NCBI GenBank assembly: GCA_965204875.1
Contig: OZ242020.1
Span: 1,674,001 to 1,738,000, forward strand
DNA from: Aldehydirespirator sp965204875
Lineage (GTDB): Bacteria > Actinomycetota > Acidimicrobiia > Acidimicrobiales > Aldehydirespiratoraceae
Reading direction: 5' to 3'
DNA length: 64,000 nucleotides
Below, piece by piece: positions 46,672-54,900 of this stretch. A program made the translations under genes and the position numbers. The notes beneath the pieces were generated by a model. That model was not told the origin of the DNA. It made no database searches and saw only the letters and a program-made list of their open reading frames with translations. How positions within the stretch are numbered: position 1 is the first letter of the stretch; each line of letters opens with the position of its first letter.

Positions 46672-49080
46672 CTAGCCGCGGACACGGGTCTTGTCGGGGT
46701 CGTAGAAGGGGATCCGCACGACTTCGGCAGCTATGCGCTTCTGGTGCCCGTCGAGCTTGCCGACCTCGACGGCCGTGCCGGCCTCGGCGTGCTCGACGGC
46801 CATGCGGCACAGGGCGATGTTCTTGCGCAGGATCGGCGAGACGGCGGCGCTGGTGACGACGCCTGCCTGGTTGCGCCCCACATACACGCCGTCGCCGTGC
46901 GCGGCAGGCTCGCCGCCCGCCAGCTCCAGGCCGACGAGGCGGCGCTGCGGATGGTCGTGGCGCCGCACGAGCGCGTCCCGGCCGATGAAGTCGTCGGGCT
47001 TGGTCTCCAGTGGCACGGTGAAGCCGATCCCGGCCTCGAAAGGGTCGGTCTGGTCGCAGAACTCCGCTCCGGCGAACACGAGCCCGGCCTCGATGCGCAG
47101 TATGTCGAGCGCGCCCAGGCCCATCGGCACCAGCCCATCGGGGGCGCCGGCGGCGAAGATGGCGTCCCACACCGCCGGGGCGTCGCTCGGATGGCAGAAC
47201 ACCTCGTAGCCGAGCTCGCCCGTGTAGCCGGTGCGTGAGACCACCAGCGGGATGCCGTCGTGGTCCCCGACCCGGGCGATCGTGAAGCGGAACCAGCCGA
47301 GCTGCTCGAGCGTCGGCTGGTCGGGACGGGTCCACACCGCCCGCTGCAGGATGCTTCGGCTGCTCGGGCCCTGCACGGCCACGTTGTGCAGCTGATCGGT
47401 GGAGCGGCGCACCCAGGCACGCAGGCCCAGCCTCTCGGCCTGCTCCCGCAGCCAGATGCCGCTTCGGTCGGATCCGCCGATCCAGCGGAAGTTCTCGCGG
47501 CCGAGGCGGAACACGGTGCCGTCGTCGATCATCCCGCCGGTGTCAAGACACATGGCCGTGTAGGACACGCCGCCGTCACCGATCCTGCGAACGTTGCGGG
47601 TGACGCAGGTCTGCAGCAGCAGCTCGGCGTCGGGCCCGGTCACCTCGTACTTGCGCAGCGGCGACAGGTCGATGACCGCCGCGGCCTCCCGGCACGCCCA
47701 GTACTCCTCGACGACTCCGTGAGCCGGGTATGAGTCGGCCAGCCAGTAGCCGTTGTACTCGACGAACCGTTCTCCGACGGCGGAGGTGCGTGGATGGAAA
47801 CCCGTCTCGGCTGTCAGCCGTGCCTCTGAGTCTGCGGTCATTCGGAACGCCGTCGCTTTCTTGAACCGGTTGGCGGATGGGTAGACGCGCACCGCTATGT
47901 CGGTGGGGTTCCAGCCGTTGGCCGCGTCGATGTCGTCGGGGCAGGCCGTGCTGACGCACACCAGATCCTCCAGTGCACGCAGCAGCACGTAGTCGCCGGG
48001 CCGCGACCACGGCTCGTCGAGGTGGATCTGGTTGCTGTCGCCGACGCGGGTGTTGTAGAAGAAGTTGATCGCCTCCCAGGCCCGCCGCGGGCCGACGCCG
48101 TAGGGGTCGAGGGCCGCGTTGATGTTGTCGGTGCAGTTGGCGTGGCCCGGATAGCCCTGCTCCTCGTAGTAGCGGGCGTTGCATGCCGTATTGAACGTGT
48201 CGTGGCGTCCCACCGTGTCCTGGACGACCTCTGCGAGCGGCTGCATCCTGGAGTTGAAGAACTTGGCGTAGAGGCCCGGCGCCGGGCAGCTCGCACCCGC
48301 CAGCGAGCGTGTGACCGTTGCGTCGAGCCCCGAGGCGTCGGCGGATTCGAGGTCGGCGGCGGCGAAGCACTGGAAGTCCGAGCATTGCCGGCCCTCGACG
48401 TCGATGATCTGGAACCAGCCGCCCCTGGGCACCTCATAGGCCGTCGCGGTGCGGCGCTCGACGATGAGCTCGTGGCTGGGGTCGGCCAGCGGCGCGGGCA
48501 GCAGGGCCGTGCCCGGCCCGGTGCCCGGCTCGGGTGCCCTCACCCGGTGGACGTAGGCGATCAGGTCCGTGGGCGGGTCGCCGCCGTGCGCCGGCATCGG
48601 CCCGCCCGGCGCTGCCACGATGCAGACGGCATCGGCATGCGCCACTACCCTCGCGCTCGTGCCCGGCGGGGTGCCGTCTCCGAGGACTCTCCGTGGCGCC
48701 GCCGCCCGCAGCGAGGCGAGATCGACGCCGACGCGTTCCAGGCCGGCGCGCACCCGTCGGGCATCCCGCAATCCCGCCGAGAGGATTCCCAGCGCGGCCG
48801 GATTCTCCGGCTTGCCGAGCGCCGAGGCCCGACGCGATCCTCTCACGGAGTTCCGCGCTAGTCGAGCCTGCATGGCCTTCGTTGTGCCGCCGTTCGTGCC
48901 GTCATCGATCAGGCCGAGCAGGCCGGCCGAGTCGGCCCGTCCCGTCCCGTCGAAGGCCACCAGCTCGCACCGCTGGCACCCTTGCGGGTCCACGACCTCC
49001 AGCTCGTCTCCGGCTTCGAGCGCCAGCACGGTGGCGCCGCCGCCGGTCACGCGGTAGCGCTCCACGCCCGCGCCGGGCAT
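46672..49080 (-). CDS. tdm: Trimethylamine N-oxide demethylase
   Basis: 802 residues from ATG 49080; the longer frame upstream is shadow. The N-terminal part (about 1-410) is of the DUF1989 type with many cysteines (GRQCSDFQCFAA, GHANCTDNINAAL, CVSTACPDDI). The C-terminal part (about 420-800) is a GcvT-like folate-binding aminomethyltransferase: VIDLSPLRKYEVTGPDAELLLQ, RTGYTGELGYEVFC and LGALDILRIEAGLVFAG. This two-domain build is that of Tdm, which splits TMAO to dimethylamine and formaldehyde, with tetrahydrofolate capturing the formaldehyde. It starts two bases after the stop of a small membrane protein gene and is followed by tmm. Confidence 0.93.
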   Translation of the reverse strand: MPGAGVERYRVTGGGATVLALEAGDELEVVDPQGCQRCELVAFDGTGRADSAGLLGLIDDGTNGGTTKAMQARLARNSVRGSRRASALGKPENPAALGILSAGLRDARRVRAGLERVGVDLASLRAAAPRRVLGDGTPPGTSARVVAHADAVCIVAAPGGPMPAHGGDPPTDLIAYVHRVRAPEPGTGPGTALLPAPLADPSHELIVERRTATAYEVPRGGWFQIIDVEGRQCSDFQCFAAADLESADASGLDATVTRSLAGASCPAPGLYAKFFNSRMQPLAEVVQDTVGRHDTFNTACNARYYEEQGYPGHANCTDNINAALDPYGVGPRRAWEAINFFYNTRVGDSNQIHLDEPWSRPGDYVLLRALEDLVCVSTACPDDIDAANGWNPTDIAVRVYPSANRFKKATAFRMTADSEARLTAETGFHPRTSAVGERFVEYNGYWLADSYPAHGVVEEYWACREAAAVIDLSPLRKYEVTGPDAELLLQTCVTRNVRRIGDGGVSYTAMCLDTGGMIDDGTVFRLGRENFRWIGGSDRSGIWLREQAERLGLRAWVRRSTDQLHNVAVQGPSSRSILQRAVWTRPDQPTLEQLGWFRFTIARVGDHDGIPLVVSRTGYTGELGYEVFCHPSDAPAVWDAIFAAGAPDGLVPMGLGALDILRIEAGLVFAGAEFCDQTDPFEAGIGFTVPLETKPDDFIGRDALVRRHDHPQRRLVGLELAGGEPAAHGDGVYVGRNQAGVVTSAAVSPILRKNIALCRMAVEHAEAGTAVEVGKLDGHQKRIAAEVVRIPFYDPDKTRVRG

Positions 49081-49082
49081 CG

Positions 49083-49508
49083 TCAATCCCGGCGCCGGCC
49101 CAGGGGACCGGACAGGCCTCTGCCGCCGTCGCGGGTAGCGGTGTCGGCGGAGGCGGACACTCCGGCGAAGAGATCCCAGACCAGCAGGACGACCGCGGCG
49201 GCCGACGCCGCTGCCGCGATCCACAGGCCTGCCGCCGGGTCGGCCCCGTCGCTCCCGATGAGGTCGAGGAGCTCGCGCACCGTGATCGCACCCGCGAAGC
49301 CCGCGCCGATCCAAGCCGGCCGCCATCCGACCTGTATCAAGCCGACCGTCAGCAGGCAGGCAAGCAGGACGATCTGGCCCTCGTCAACGCCAGTGCCCCG
49401 CACCGACTCGGCGCCGGACTCTCCGGCACCGGTCCGCCACGGCAGGAACATCGCCGCAGCGGCCGCGGCCACGCACGCCTGCGCGACTCGCTTGCGGGGG
49501 ATCTTCAC
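49083..49508 (-). CDS. Small multi-pass membrane protein upstream of tdm
   Basis: 141 residues with about four hydrophobic segments (VAQACVAAAAAAMFLPW, IVLLACLLTVGLIQVGW, AWIGAGFAGAITVRELL, AAAASAAAVVLLVWDLF) and a Lys/Arg-rich start. No family recognised. Its stop is two bases from the tdm start, so it is probably co-translated with tdm. A role in the methylated-amine pathway is only suggested by this spacing. Confidence 0.65.
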   Translation of the reverse strand: MKIPRKRVAQACVAAAAAAMFLPWRTGAGESGAESVRGTGVDEGQIVLLACLLTVGLIQVGWRPAWIGAGFAGAITVRELLDLIGSDGADPAAGLWIAAAASAAAVVLLVWDLFAGVSASADTATRDGGRGLSGPLGRRRD

Positions 49509-49665
49509 AGCGCCATCGCCGCCGGTGCCGCGTGCGACCCACGGTCCGCCCCGTTCGTTGCTGCCATGGAAGCGTCGCCGTGCCCCGCAGCGCGACGAAC
49601 CGGCACCGCGCCGCCGAAAGGCAACGGCGCGGTGCCAGCTGTCACAGCCGGAGGCGTGTCGGGCG

Positions 49666-49800
49666 TCAGGCGCCGCCGACGGCCTGGATGCAGATCAGGA
49701 CGAAGACGATGCAGGCGAGGCTGAAGATCACAACCGCCGCCTCGACGCCCTTGTCGTGTCCCTGCTTGCCCTGGAACTCGATTTGCTTGCGCTTGGCCAT
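49666..49800 (-). CDS. 44-residue single-pass membrane microprotein
   Basis: ATG at 49800, stop at 49668-49666. The first 20 residues are polar and basic (MAKRKQIEFQGKQGHDK); the rest is one hydrophobic helix (AAVVIFSLACIVFVLICIQAV). An AGGAGT-type ribosome site sits upstream. It is the last of three tiny membrane genes that follow amt. No known family. Confidence 0.65.
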   Translation of the reverse strand: MAKRKQIEFQGKQGHDKGVEAAVVIFSLACIVFVLICIQAVGGA

Positions 49801-49809
49801 GGTCACTCC

Positions 49810-50031
49810 TTAGGAGTCGTTGTACTTGTCGGCGAGCCGGTCGGCCGCGTGGTTGAGCAGCCTGTCCTCGCGCACGGTCACCATCACGGCCGCGATCACC
49901 GAGACGGCGATCCCGATGATGGCGAGGATGACCGAGGCGAGGTTGCCGCCCGTGCCCCAGGTGAAGTACCCGGTGGTGCCGTCGGCGGCCTCCAGGGCTG
50001 CTTCCCAGCTCTCATAGGGGAAGGTGTTCAT
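49810..50031 (-). CDS. 73-residue membrane protein in the amt operon
   Basis: ATG at 50031 preceded by AAGGAGAACGAA. An acidic, aromatic N-terminus (MNTFPYESWEAALEAADG) is followed by one or two hydrophobic helices (LASVILAIIGIAVSVIAAVMVTV) and a charged C-terminus (REDRLLNHAADRLADKYND). It ends nine bases before the start of the 44-residue gene. No family recognised; a small transporter subunit is possible. Confidence 0.7.
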   Translation of the reverse strand: MNTFPYESWEAALEAADGTTGYFTWGTGGNLASVILAIIGIAVSVIAAVMVTVREDRLLNHAADRLADKYNDS

Positions 50032-50070
50032 TTCGTTCTCCTTACTTCTTGGCGAACTTCTTGGTGGGTG

Positions 50071-50202
50071 TCACCGGTCGTGCCGGTCGTTGGGGTGTGC
50101 CTCCCGCTGAGCTCGCTTGCGCTTTCCCCAGTACCCGGCGGCGGCGACCACCGAGTACATGACAGCGATTGCGAGAGCGAACTGCAGCCATGAGGCGGAC
50201 AT
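50071..50202 (-). CDS. 43-residue membrane microprotein directly after amt
   Basis: ATG at 50202, seven bases after the amt stop; TGA at 50073-50071. MSASWLQFALAIAVMYSVVAAAGYWG is a single membrane helix, followed by a basic tail (KRKRAQREAHPNDRHDR). Size and layout resemble small helper subunits of secondary transporters, but no homology can be claimed. Confidence 0.65.
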   Translation of the reverse strand: MSASWLQFALAIAVMYSVVAAAGYWGKRKRAQREAHPNDRHDR

Positions 50203-50209
50203 TTCCGCC

Positions 50210-51598
50210 CTAGCGGGTGGCCGCGTAGGCCGACCTCAAGGTTGCCTCGGAGGCCTCCTCGGTGCCGTCGGCATGGACGATGGGCTCCTCGGCGCGGCCG
50301 AACTCCGGGTAGAAGTCCGTCTCGAACTCGGCCATGTCGAGGCCCTCGATCTCCACCTCGGGCGGGACCCTGAGCAGGTTCAGCCGCTTGAGGATCCACG
50401 AGGCGATGTAGCCGGTGAAGAAAGCCAGCGGGATCAGCGCTGCCGCTCCCACGAGCTGCCCGAGGAAGGTGGTCTCCACGCCGCCGGGCCCGGTCGGGTA
50501 GCCGCCGGCGAAGATGCCGACGAGCATCACGCCCCAGAAGCCCATTACGCCGTGCACCGACACCGCGCCGACCGCATCGTCGATGCGGGCCTTGCGCTCG
50601 AGCCAGGTGCCGGCCTTGTAGGCGAGCCCGGCCGAGAAGAATGCCAGGATCAGCACCAGGCTGGGGCTGTAGATGTCGGCGCCCGCCGACACGGCCACGA
50701 CACCGGCCAGACCTCCGGAGATGGTCCAGAACGGGTCGCCCTTGGCGAAGATGTAGCCGCCGGCGAAGCCGCCCGCGAAGCCCATCGTGATCGTGTAGGT
50801 GATGGCCGAGAGCGTGGCCGGGCTGAAGTAGATGTTGGCCCAGCCCGGCGTCGTGTCGGCCGTGATGGCCAGGCAGGCCGCGTAGAAGGCGTAGAACCCC
50901 GTGAAGATGATCATCAGGCCCATCAGCGTGAGGTGGAGGTTGTGGGGCTTGAAGACCCGCGTGCCCCCGTCGCTGTCGTACCTGCCGATCCTCGGGCCGA
51001 GGTTGAACAGCACCCCCAGGGCGAAGATGCCGGCGATGCCGTGCACCACGCCGGAGGCGGCGAAGTCGTGATAGCCGAAGTGGACGGTCAACCAGCCGCC
51101 GTAGCTCCATCCCCAGGCCGCGGCGACCACCCAGACCAGCCCGCCCATCAGGGCGGTCAGCCACAGGTAGGCCGAGATGCGGATGCGCTCGAGCACCGCG
51201 CCCGACATGATCGAGCCCGTCGTCCACGAGAACAGCACGAAGGCCGCCCAGAAGACGCCGGTGATGTTGTCGCCGAGGTTCGGCCCGGAACTGCCGTCCC
51301 AGGGCACGGCGTAGCCGTCGCCGCAGGAGTAGAGACCCTCCAAGCCGGCAGGGCTGCCTCCGTCGGCCGACACCGTGAACTTCAGTCCCTCCTGCATGCA
51401 GAAGTAGACGTACCAGCCGAAGTAGTAGAACGTCGGCGTCACCACGGCAATCGTCATGATGTTCTTCATCGCCGTCGACATGATGTTCTTGCGGCGGCTG
51501 ACACCGGCCTCGTAGGTCATGAACCCGACGTGCAGCAGCCACATGATGGCGACGGTGAAGAAGTAGTAAGCCTCTGTGAACACAACAGAAGTGTCCAT
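50210..51598 (-). CDS. amt: Amt-family ammonium / methylammonium channel
   Basis: 462 residues from ATG 51598, about 11 membrane segments. Amt hallmarks: FYYFGWYVYFCMQEG, FVLFSWTTGSIMSGAVLERI, FGYHDFAASGVVHGIAGIFALGVL (conserved Asp and first pore His region), NLHLTLMGLMIIFTGF and VSVHGVMGFWGVMLVGIFAGG with the second His. Amt proteins pass ammonium or methylammonium. Position upstream of three membrane microproteins and the tdm-tmm genes suggests a role in amine uptake or recapture of released ammonium. No glnK gene is nearby, which is unusual for an amt locus. Confidence 0.9.
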   Translation of the reverse strand: MDTSVVFTEAYYFFTVAIMWLLHVGFMTYEAGVSRRKNIMSTAMKNIMTIAVVTPTFYYFGWYVYFCMQEGLKFTVSADGGSPAGLEGLYSCGDGYAVPWDGSSGPNLGDNITGVFWAAFVLFSWTTGSIMSGAVLERIRISAYLWLTALMGGLVWVVAAAWGWSYGGWLTVHFGYHDFAASGVVHGIAGIFALGVLFNLGPRIGRYDSDGGTRVFKPHNLHLTLMGLMIIFTGFYAFYAACLAITADTTPGWANIYFSPATLSAITYTITMGFAGGFAGGYIFAKGDPFWTISGGLAGVVAVSAGADIYSPSLVLILAFFSAGLAYKAGTWLERKARIDDAVGAVSVHGVMGFWGVMLVGIFAGGYPTGPGGVETTFLGQLVGAAALIPLAFFTGYIASWILKRLNLLRVPPEVEIEGLDMAEFETDFYPEFGRAEEPIVHADGTEEASEATLRSAYAATR

Positions 51599-51778
51599 TG
51601 ACTCACCCCCAATTCTTCTTGTCCGCTCCGACCGGTCGGCCGGACGCCCCGCACAGTAGCACACCGGACCCGCTTCGCCCGACCCGGGCCGCTGCGGGGT
51701 CAGCCATCCCGAGGTGGCCCGTCGTGCGTTCGGGCTCCGATGCTCAGCAACGCTGCTGCCCGAGCCGCCTTGTGCCGG

Positions 51779-52159
51779 TCAGCCGCCGCCGGGTTGTTCG
51801 ACCTTGATCTCGCGGACGTCGCCCGAGCTCGCGTCCACCCACACGGCGGCATGGTGCAGGAAGTCCTCGGCGCCGCCTCCGGGATCCGCGACGGTGAACA
51901 CCACCACCCACATCGGTCGCGGCGGGAAGCCCTGGCGCAGCACCTTCGTCTCGGTCCGCTCGGGTGTGAAGGCGCCGGGGTCGGCTGCCAGCGCGGCCTC
52001 TGCGACCGCGATCGCCCGCTCCTCGGCGATGTCCACGCCCGAGCAGCGGCCGGTCACCAGGACGATCAGCAGCACCACGCCCACGATCACGAGGAGTTTG
52101 GTGCGCCCGGGAACGGCCCTCAGCCGCTCCATCGGGCTGCGTGGCTCAGATTCGGTCAT
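51779..52159 (-). CDS. Small membrane-anchored protein of unknown function
   Basis: 126 residues. One N-terminal membrane helix (KLLVIVGVVLLIVLVTG) is followed by Cys and then a globular outer domain (AEERAIAVAEAALAADPGAFTPE, WVVVFTVADPGG, HHAAVWVDASSGDVREIKV, in parts). The outer part resembles small PepSY-like beta folds in length and pattern, but I cannot confirm that. It is a separate minus-strand gene upstream of amt. Confidence 0.6.
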   Translation of the reverse strand: MTESEPRSPMERLRAVPGRTKLLVIVGVVLLIVLVTGRCSGVDIAEERAIAVAEAALAADPGAFTPERTETKVLRQGFPPRPMWVVVFTVADPGGGAEDFLHHAAVWVDASSGDVREIKVEQPGGG

Positions 52160-52249
52160 GGCTGTTGCTGTGCCGGGGCCGTCTGGTGCGGGGCGCGCCC
52201 CAATCCCGCCGGCGGGCAGGACTCGTGCTCGGTCATGTCTGTTGCTGCG

Positions 52250-52459
52250 TCAGGCGCGCTGGGGCGGGCGGACGAGGTAGCGCAGGATCATGTAGCCCAG
52301 CACATGGGTGATGGCCACGAACGTCACCCACCACAGCACGACCTTGGCCCGGTAGCCGCGCTCGCGGCACTCCCAGAACGTGAGGCCCACCGCAGCGGCC
52401 AGGAACAGCCACAACACGAGACTGTACCGAGCGTTGCTGACCAGTATCAGCAGCCCCAC
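52250..52459 (-). CDS. Small two-helix membrane protein coupled to the XRE-cupin regulator
   Basis: 69 residues from GTG 52459, one base after the regulator's stop. Two hydrophobic segments (YSLVLWLFLAAAVGLTFW, VVLWWVTFVAITHVLGYMILRYLV) separated by a basic loop (ECRERGYRAK). The longer frame upstream overlaps the regulator and is unlikely. No family recognised. Confidence 0.55.
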   Translation of the reverse strand: MGLLILVSNARYSLVLWLFLAAAVGLTFWECRERGYRAKVVLWWVTFVAITHVLGYMILRYLVRPPQRA

Positions 52460-52460
52460 G

Positions 52461-53153
52461 TCACCCTCCTGGAGCGCTCTTGGAGTCGTTGGGCGGGTAC
52501 ACCTTGATGGAGATGAACCGTACCGGCAACCGCACCAGTTCAACCGGGCCGTGCGCCACCTCCCCGTGGATCTGCATGGTGTCGCCGCGGTCGAGCCGGT
52601 AGACGCTCTGACCGTACCCGTAGTCGAGCGACCCCGCGAGCATGTGCAGGAACTCCACGCCCGGGTGCTGGTACAGGGGGAACACCCCGCCCGGCTCTGT
52701 GATGGTGGTGATCATCGGCTCGATGACGCGGTTGGGCCCCCGGAGCGTGCCCAAATCCTGGTAGAGCCGCCCGGGGCCGCCGCCCTGGTGGTGGATCTCG
52801 TGCCCGTCGCCTGCCCGGACGATGACGAGGTCGTGCTCCTCGTCGAGGCCGCGGAAGAGCGCCGTCACGGGCACCTGCGCGGTGGCCGCCAGCCGCACCA
52901 GGGTGGCGAGGCTGGGCGCGCTCTGGCCGTGCTCGATCTTGGACAGCATCCCCAGCGAGATGTTCGCCGCGGCCGCGAAGGTGGTCATGGTCATGTTCAG
53001 CGACTGGCGCAGCTCCCGCACACGGTTGCCGACCACGCGGCAGACCTCGGCGGCATCGGTCGCCGCCTCGCCGGCCGCGTCCGCCCAGACCAGCCCGGCG
53101 ACGTCATCGGCCGCGAACGCGGCGCGGGCATCGGTCGCCGCGGTTGAGTTCAT
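52461..53153 (-). CDS. XRE-family regulator with cupin sensor domain
   Basis: 230 residues. Helix-turn-helix at about 42-100: VRELRQSLNMTMTTFAAAANISLGMLSKIEHGQSAPSLATL (in parts). C-terminal cupin at about 130-220: YQHPGVEFLHMLAGSLDYGYG, RLDRGDTMQIHGEVAHGPVEL. Such proteins sense a small ligand and repress nearby operons, often for polyamine, amine or amino-acid use. It is divergent from a sugar ABC operon and upstream of the membrane/amt/tdm block; either could be its target. A 13-bp inverted repeat lies 28 bases upstream of its start. Confidence 0.88.
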   Translation of the reverse strand: MNSTAATDARAAFAADDVAGLVWADAAGEAATDAAEVCRVVGNRVRELRQSLNMTMTTFAAAANISLGMLSKIEHGQSAPSLATLVRLAATAQVPVTALFRGLDEEHDLVIVRAGDGHEIHHQGGGPGRLYQDLGTLRGPNRVIEPMITTITEPGGVFPLYQHPGVEFLHMLAGSLDYGYGQSVYRLDRGDTMQIHGEVAHGPVELVRLPVRFISIKVYPPNDSKSAPGG

Positions 53154-53180
53154 GGCTTGATCCTGTCAGACGGCAGCGGC

Positions 53181-53215
53181 GTCGCGCGATCCCGGTGCCG
53201 CTGGGATCGCGCGAC
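53181..53215. promoter_or_regulatory. Perfect 13-bp inverted repeat upstream of the XRE-cupin gene
   Basis: GTCGCGCGATCCC at 53181-53193 and its exact complement at 53203-53215, separated by nine bases. It lies in the 288-bp divergent region between the regulator and the sugar ABC operon. Spacing fits an operator for a dimeric regulator, or an RNA hairpin. Confidence 0.6.
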
Positions 53216-53441
53216 TACCAGCCCGTCGGAGACCGCCTCATCAAGATCGTCGAGCGCGGAGCCTTCTGATGGGTCTTCCGGCGGGCCTGGCGGCGGGTCT
53301 GCCCAATTCTGTATACAGGACCTCAATCGGGTAGGGTGCCTCAAGCGGCTCGAGTGGCCGCCCGCGGGACGGTTCGCCCAGTTCGGACCACTTCGACGAG
53401 AGCCGCCCGCTGAGGGGTACAACCAAGGAGGACTCCTAGAA

Positions 53442-54863
53442 ATGAGAACCATCAAGCGGTCGCGCGGCGTCAGGGTGCTGGCTGTGCTCCTGTCCTTCAT
53501 GTTGCTGTCCGCAGCATGCGGCGACGATGACGACACGGAGACGCCGGCAACGGGAGGCGACGCCGCCGCGCCCGAGCCAGCGCCGGATCCCGATCCTGAG
53601 CCCGAGCCTGAGCCGGCACCTGCGCCGGAGCCCGAGGGCATTCAGACCGACGGCTTCGAGTCGCTCGGTGAGGTGACGCTCAAGGTGCTGGCCGAGGCCG
53701 GCGACGAGGCCACCCTGGAGCTGGCCGTGGCGCAGTTCACCGAGAAGTACCCGAACGTGAGCGTGGATGTGACGCTGCGGGCCTTCGACGACTACATGCA
53801 GATCGCGCCGGGGATCATCGGCAGCGACGACCCGCCCGACGTGGCCCACGGCAACCAGGGCTACACCATCGACGGACTCATCATCTCCGGCGGCTACATC
53901 ATCCCGCTCGACTCCTACGCCGAGGTCTACGGCTGGGAGGAGGCCTTCGGCTCGGGCACGCTCGACCAGTACCGCTTCAACGACGAGGGCACCGACTTCG
54001 GCAAGGGCCGACTCTGGGGCATCTCCGCCGTGGCCGAGTTCGTGGGCGTCTACTACAACAAGGAGAAGTTCGCGGCCATGGGCGGCGAGCTCCCGTCCAC
54101 GTTCGAGGAGTTCGAGGGACTGCTGGCCGCTGCGAAGGATGCCGGCGAGCTGCCGATACAGCTCGGCAACGCCGAGGGCTGGCCCGCATTGCACGTCTAC
54201 GGCATGGTGCAGGCCGCTTACCGCCCCGCCCCGGAGATCCGGGACTGGGTCTTCGGCGAACCCGGCTCCACCGTGGTCACCGACACCGAGCTGCAAGCCG
54301 CCGAGGCGCTGGTGGCCTGGAAGGACGCCGGCTACTTCCCCGAGGGCGTCAACGGCATCGCCTGGGACGACTCCGTCGCCAACCTCATCAACGGCGACGG
54401 CGTGTTCCTGATCGGCGGCAACTGGAACACGGCCGTCCTCGAGGAGGGGATGGGCGCCAACGTCGGCTACTTCGCCGTGCCGGTCGGGCCGAGCGGCGTC
54501 CTCGGCGGGACCGCGGCGCTGGCACTGCCCTGGCACGTCACCTCCAGGGCCGAGCATCCCGACCTCGCCGCAGCGTTCATCGCCCACATGATGGACGAGG
54601 ACTTCGCCGATGATCTCGCCTCCGTCGGGCGCGTGCCGGCGCGCGAGTCCGGCACTGCCATCTCGGGGCTGCTGGCGGAGGTGGCCGCCGGCGCGGCCGA
54701 GGTGATCGAGTCCGAGGGCGTCACGCTCTACGCCGACTGGGCCACCGACACGATGTTCAACACGCTCACATCCAAGACCCAGGAGCTGCTCGGCGGTCAG
54801 ATCGGCGGCCGTGAGTTCCTCGAGGACGTCCAAGCCGACTGGGACGCCTTCTTCGCCGGGTAG
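53442..54863 (+). CDS. Sugar ABC transporter substrate-binding lipoprotein
   Basis: 473 residues from ATG 53442, with AAGGAGG about 15 bases upstream. The signal peptide ends in LLSAAC (Cys26), followed by an acidic Pro/Glu/Asp linker. The family 1 extracellular solute-binding fold is shown by LAVAQFTEKYPNVSVDV, PPDVAHGNQGYTIDGL, GRLWGISAVAEFVGVYYNKEKFAAMG and LPSTFEEFEGLLAAAKDAG. It would bind a sugar or oligosaccharide for the two permeases that follow. The longer frame upstream of 53442 is not coding-like. No ATPase gene is in the operon, as is common when a shared MsmK-type ATPase is used. Confidence 0.9.
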   Translation: MRTIKRSRGVRVLAVLLSFMLLSAACGDDDDTETPATGGDAAAPEPAPDPDPEPEPEPAPAPEPEGIQTDGFESLGEVTLKVLAEAGDEATLELAVAQFTEKYPNVSVDVTLRAFDDYMQIAPGIIGSDDPPDVAHGNQGYTIDGLIISGGYIIPLDSYAEVYGWEEAFGSGTLDQYRFNDEGTDFGKGRLWGISAVAEFVGVYYNKEKFAAMGGELPSTFEEFEGLLAAAKDAGELPIQLGNAEGWPALHVYGMVQAAYRPAPEIRDWVFGEPGSTVVTDTELQAAEALVAWKDAGYFPEGVNGIAWDDSVANLINGDGVFLIGGNWNTAVLEEGMGANVGYFAVPVGPSGVLGGTAALALPWHVTSRAEHPDLAAAFIAHMMDEDFADDLASVGRVPARESGTAISGLLAEVAAGAAEVIESEGVTLYADWATDTMFNTLTSKTQELLGGQIGGREFLEDVQADWDAFFAG

Positions 54864-54900
54864 GGGGGCTCCCGCTCGGCAAGGCTGATCTGCCACGTCC

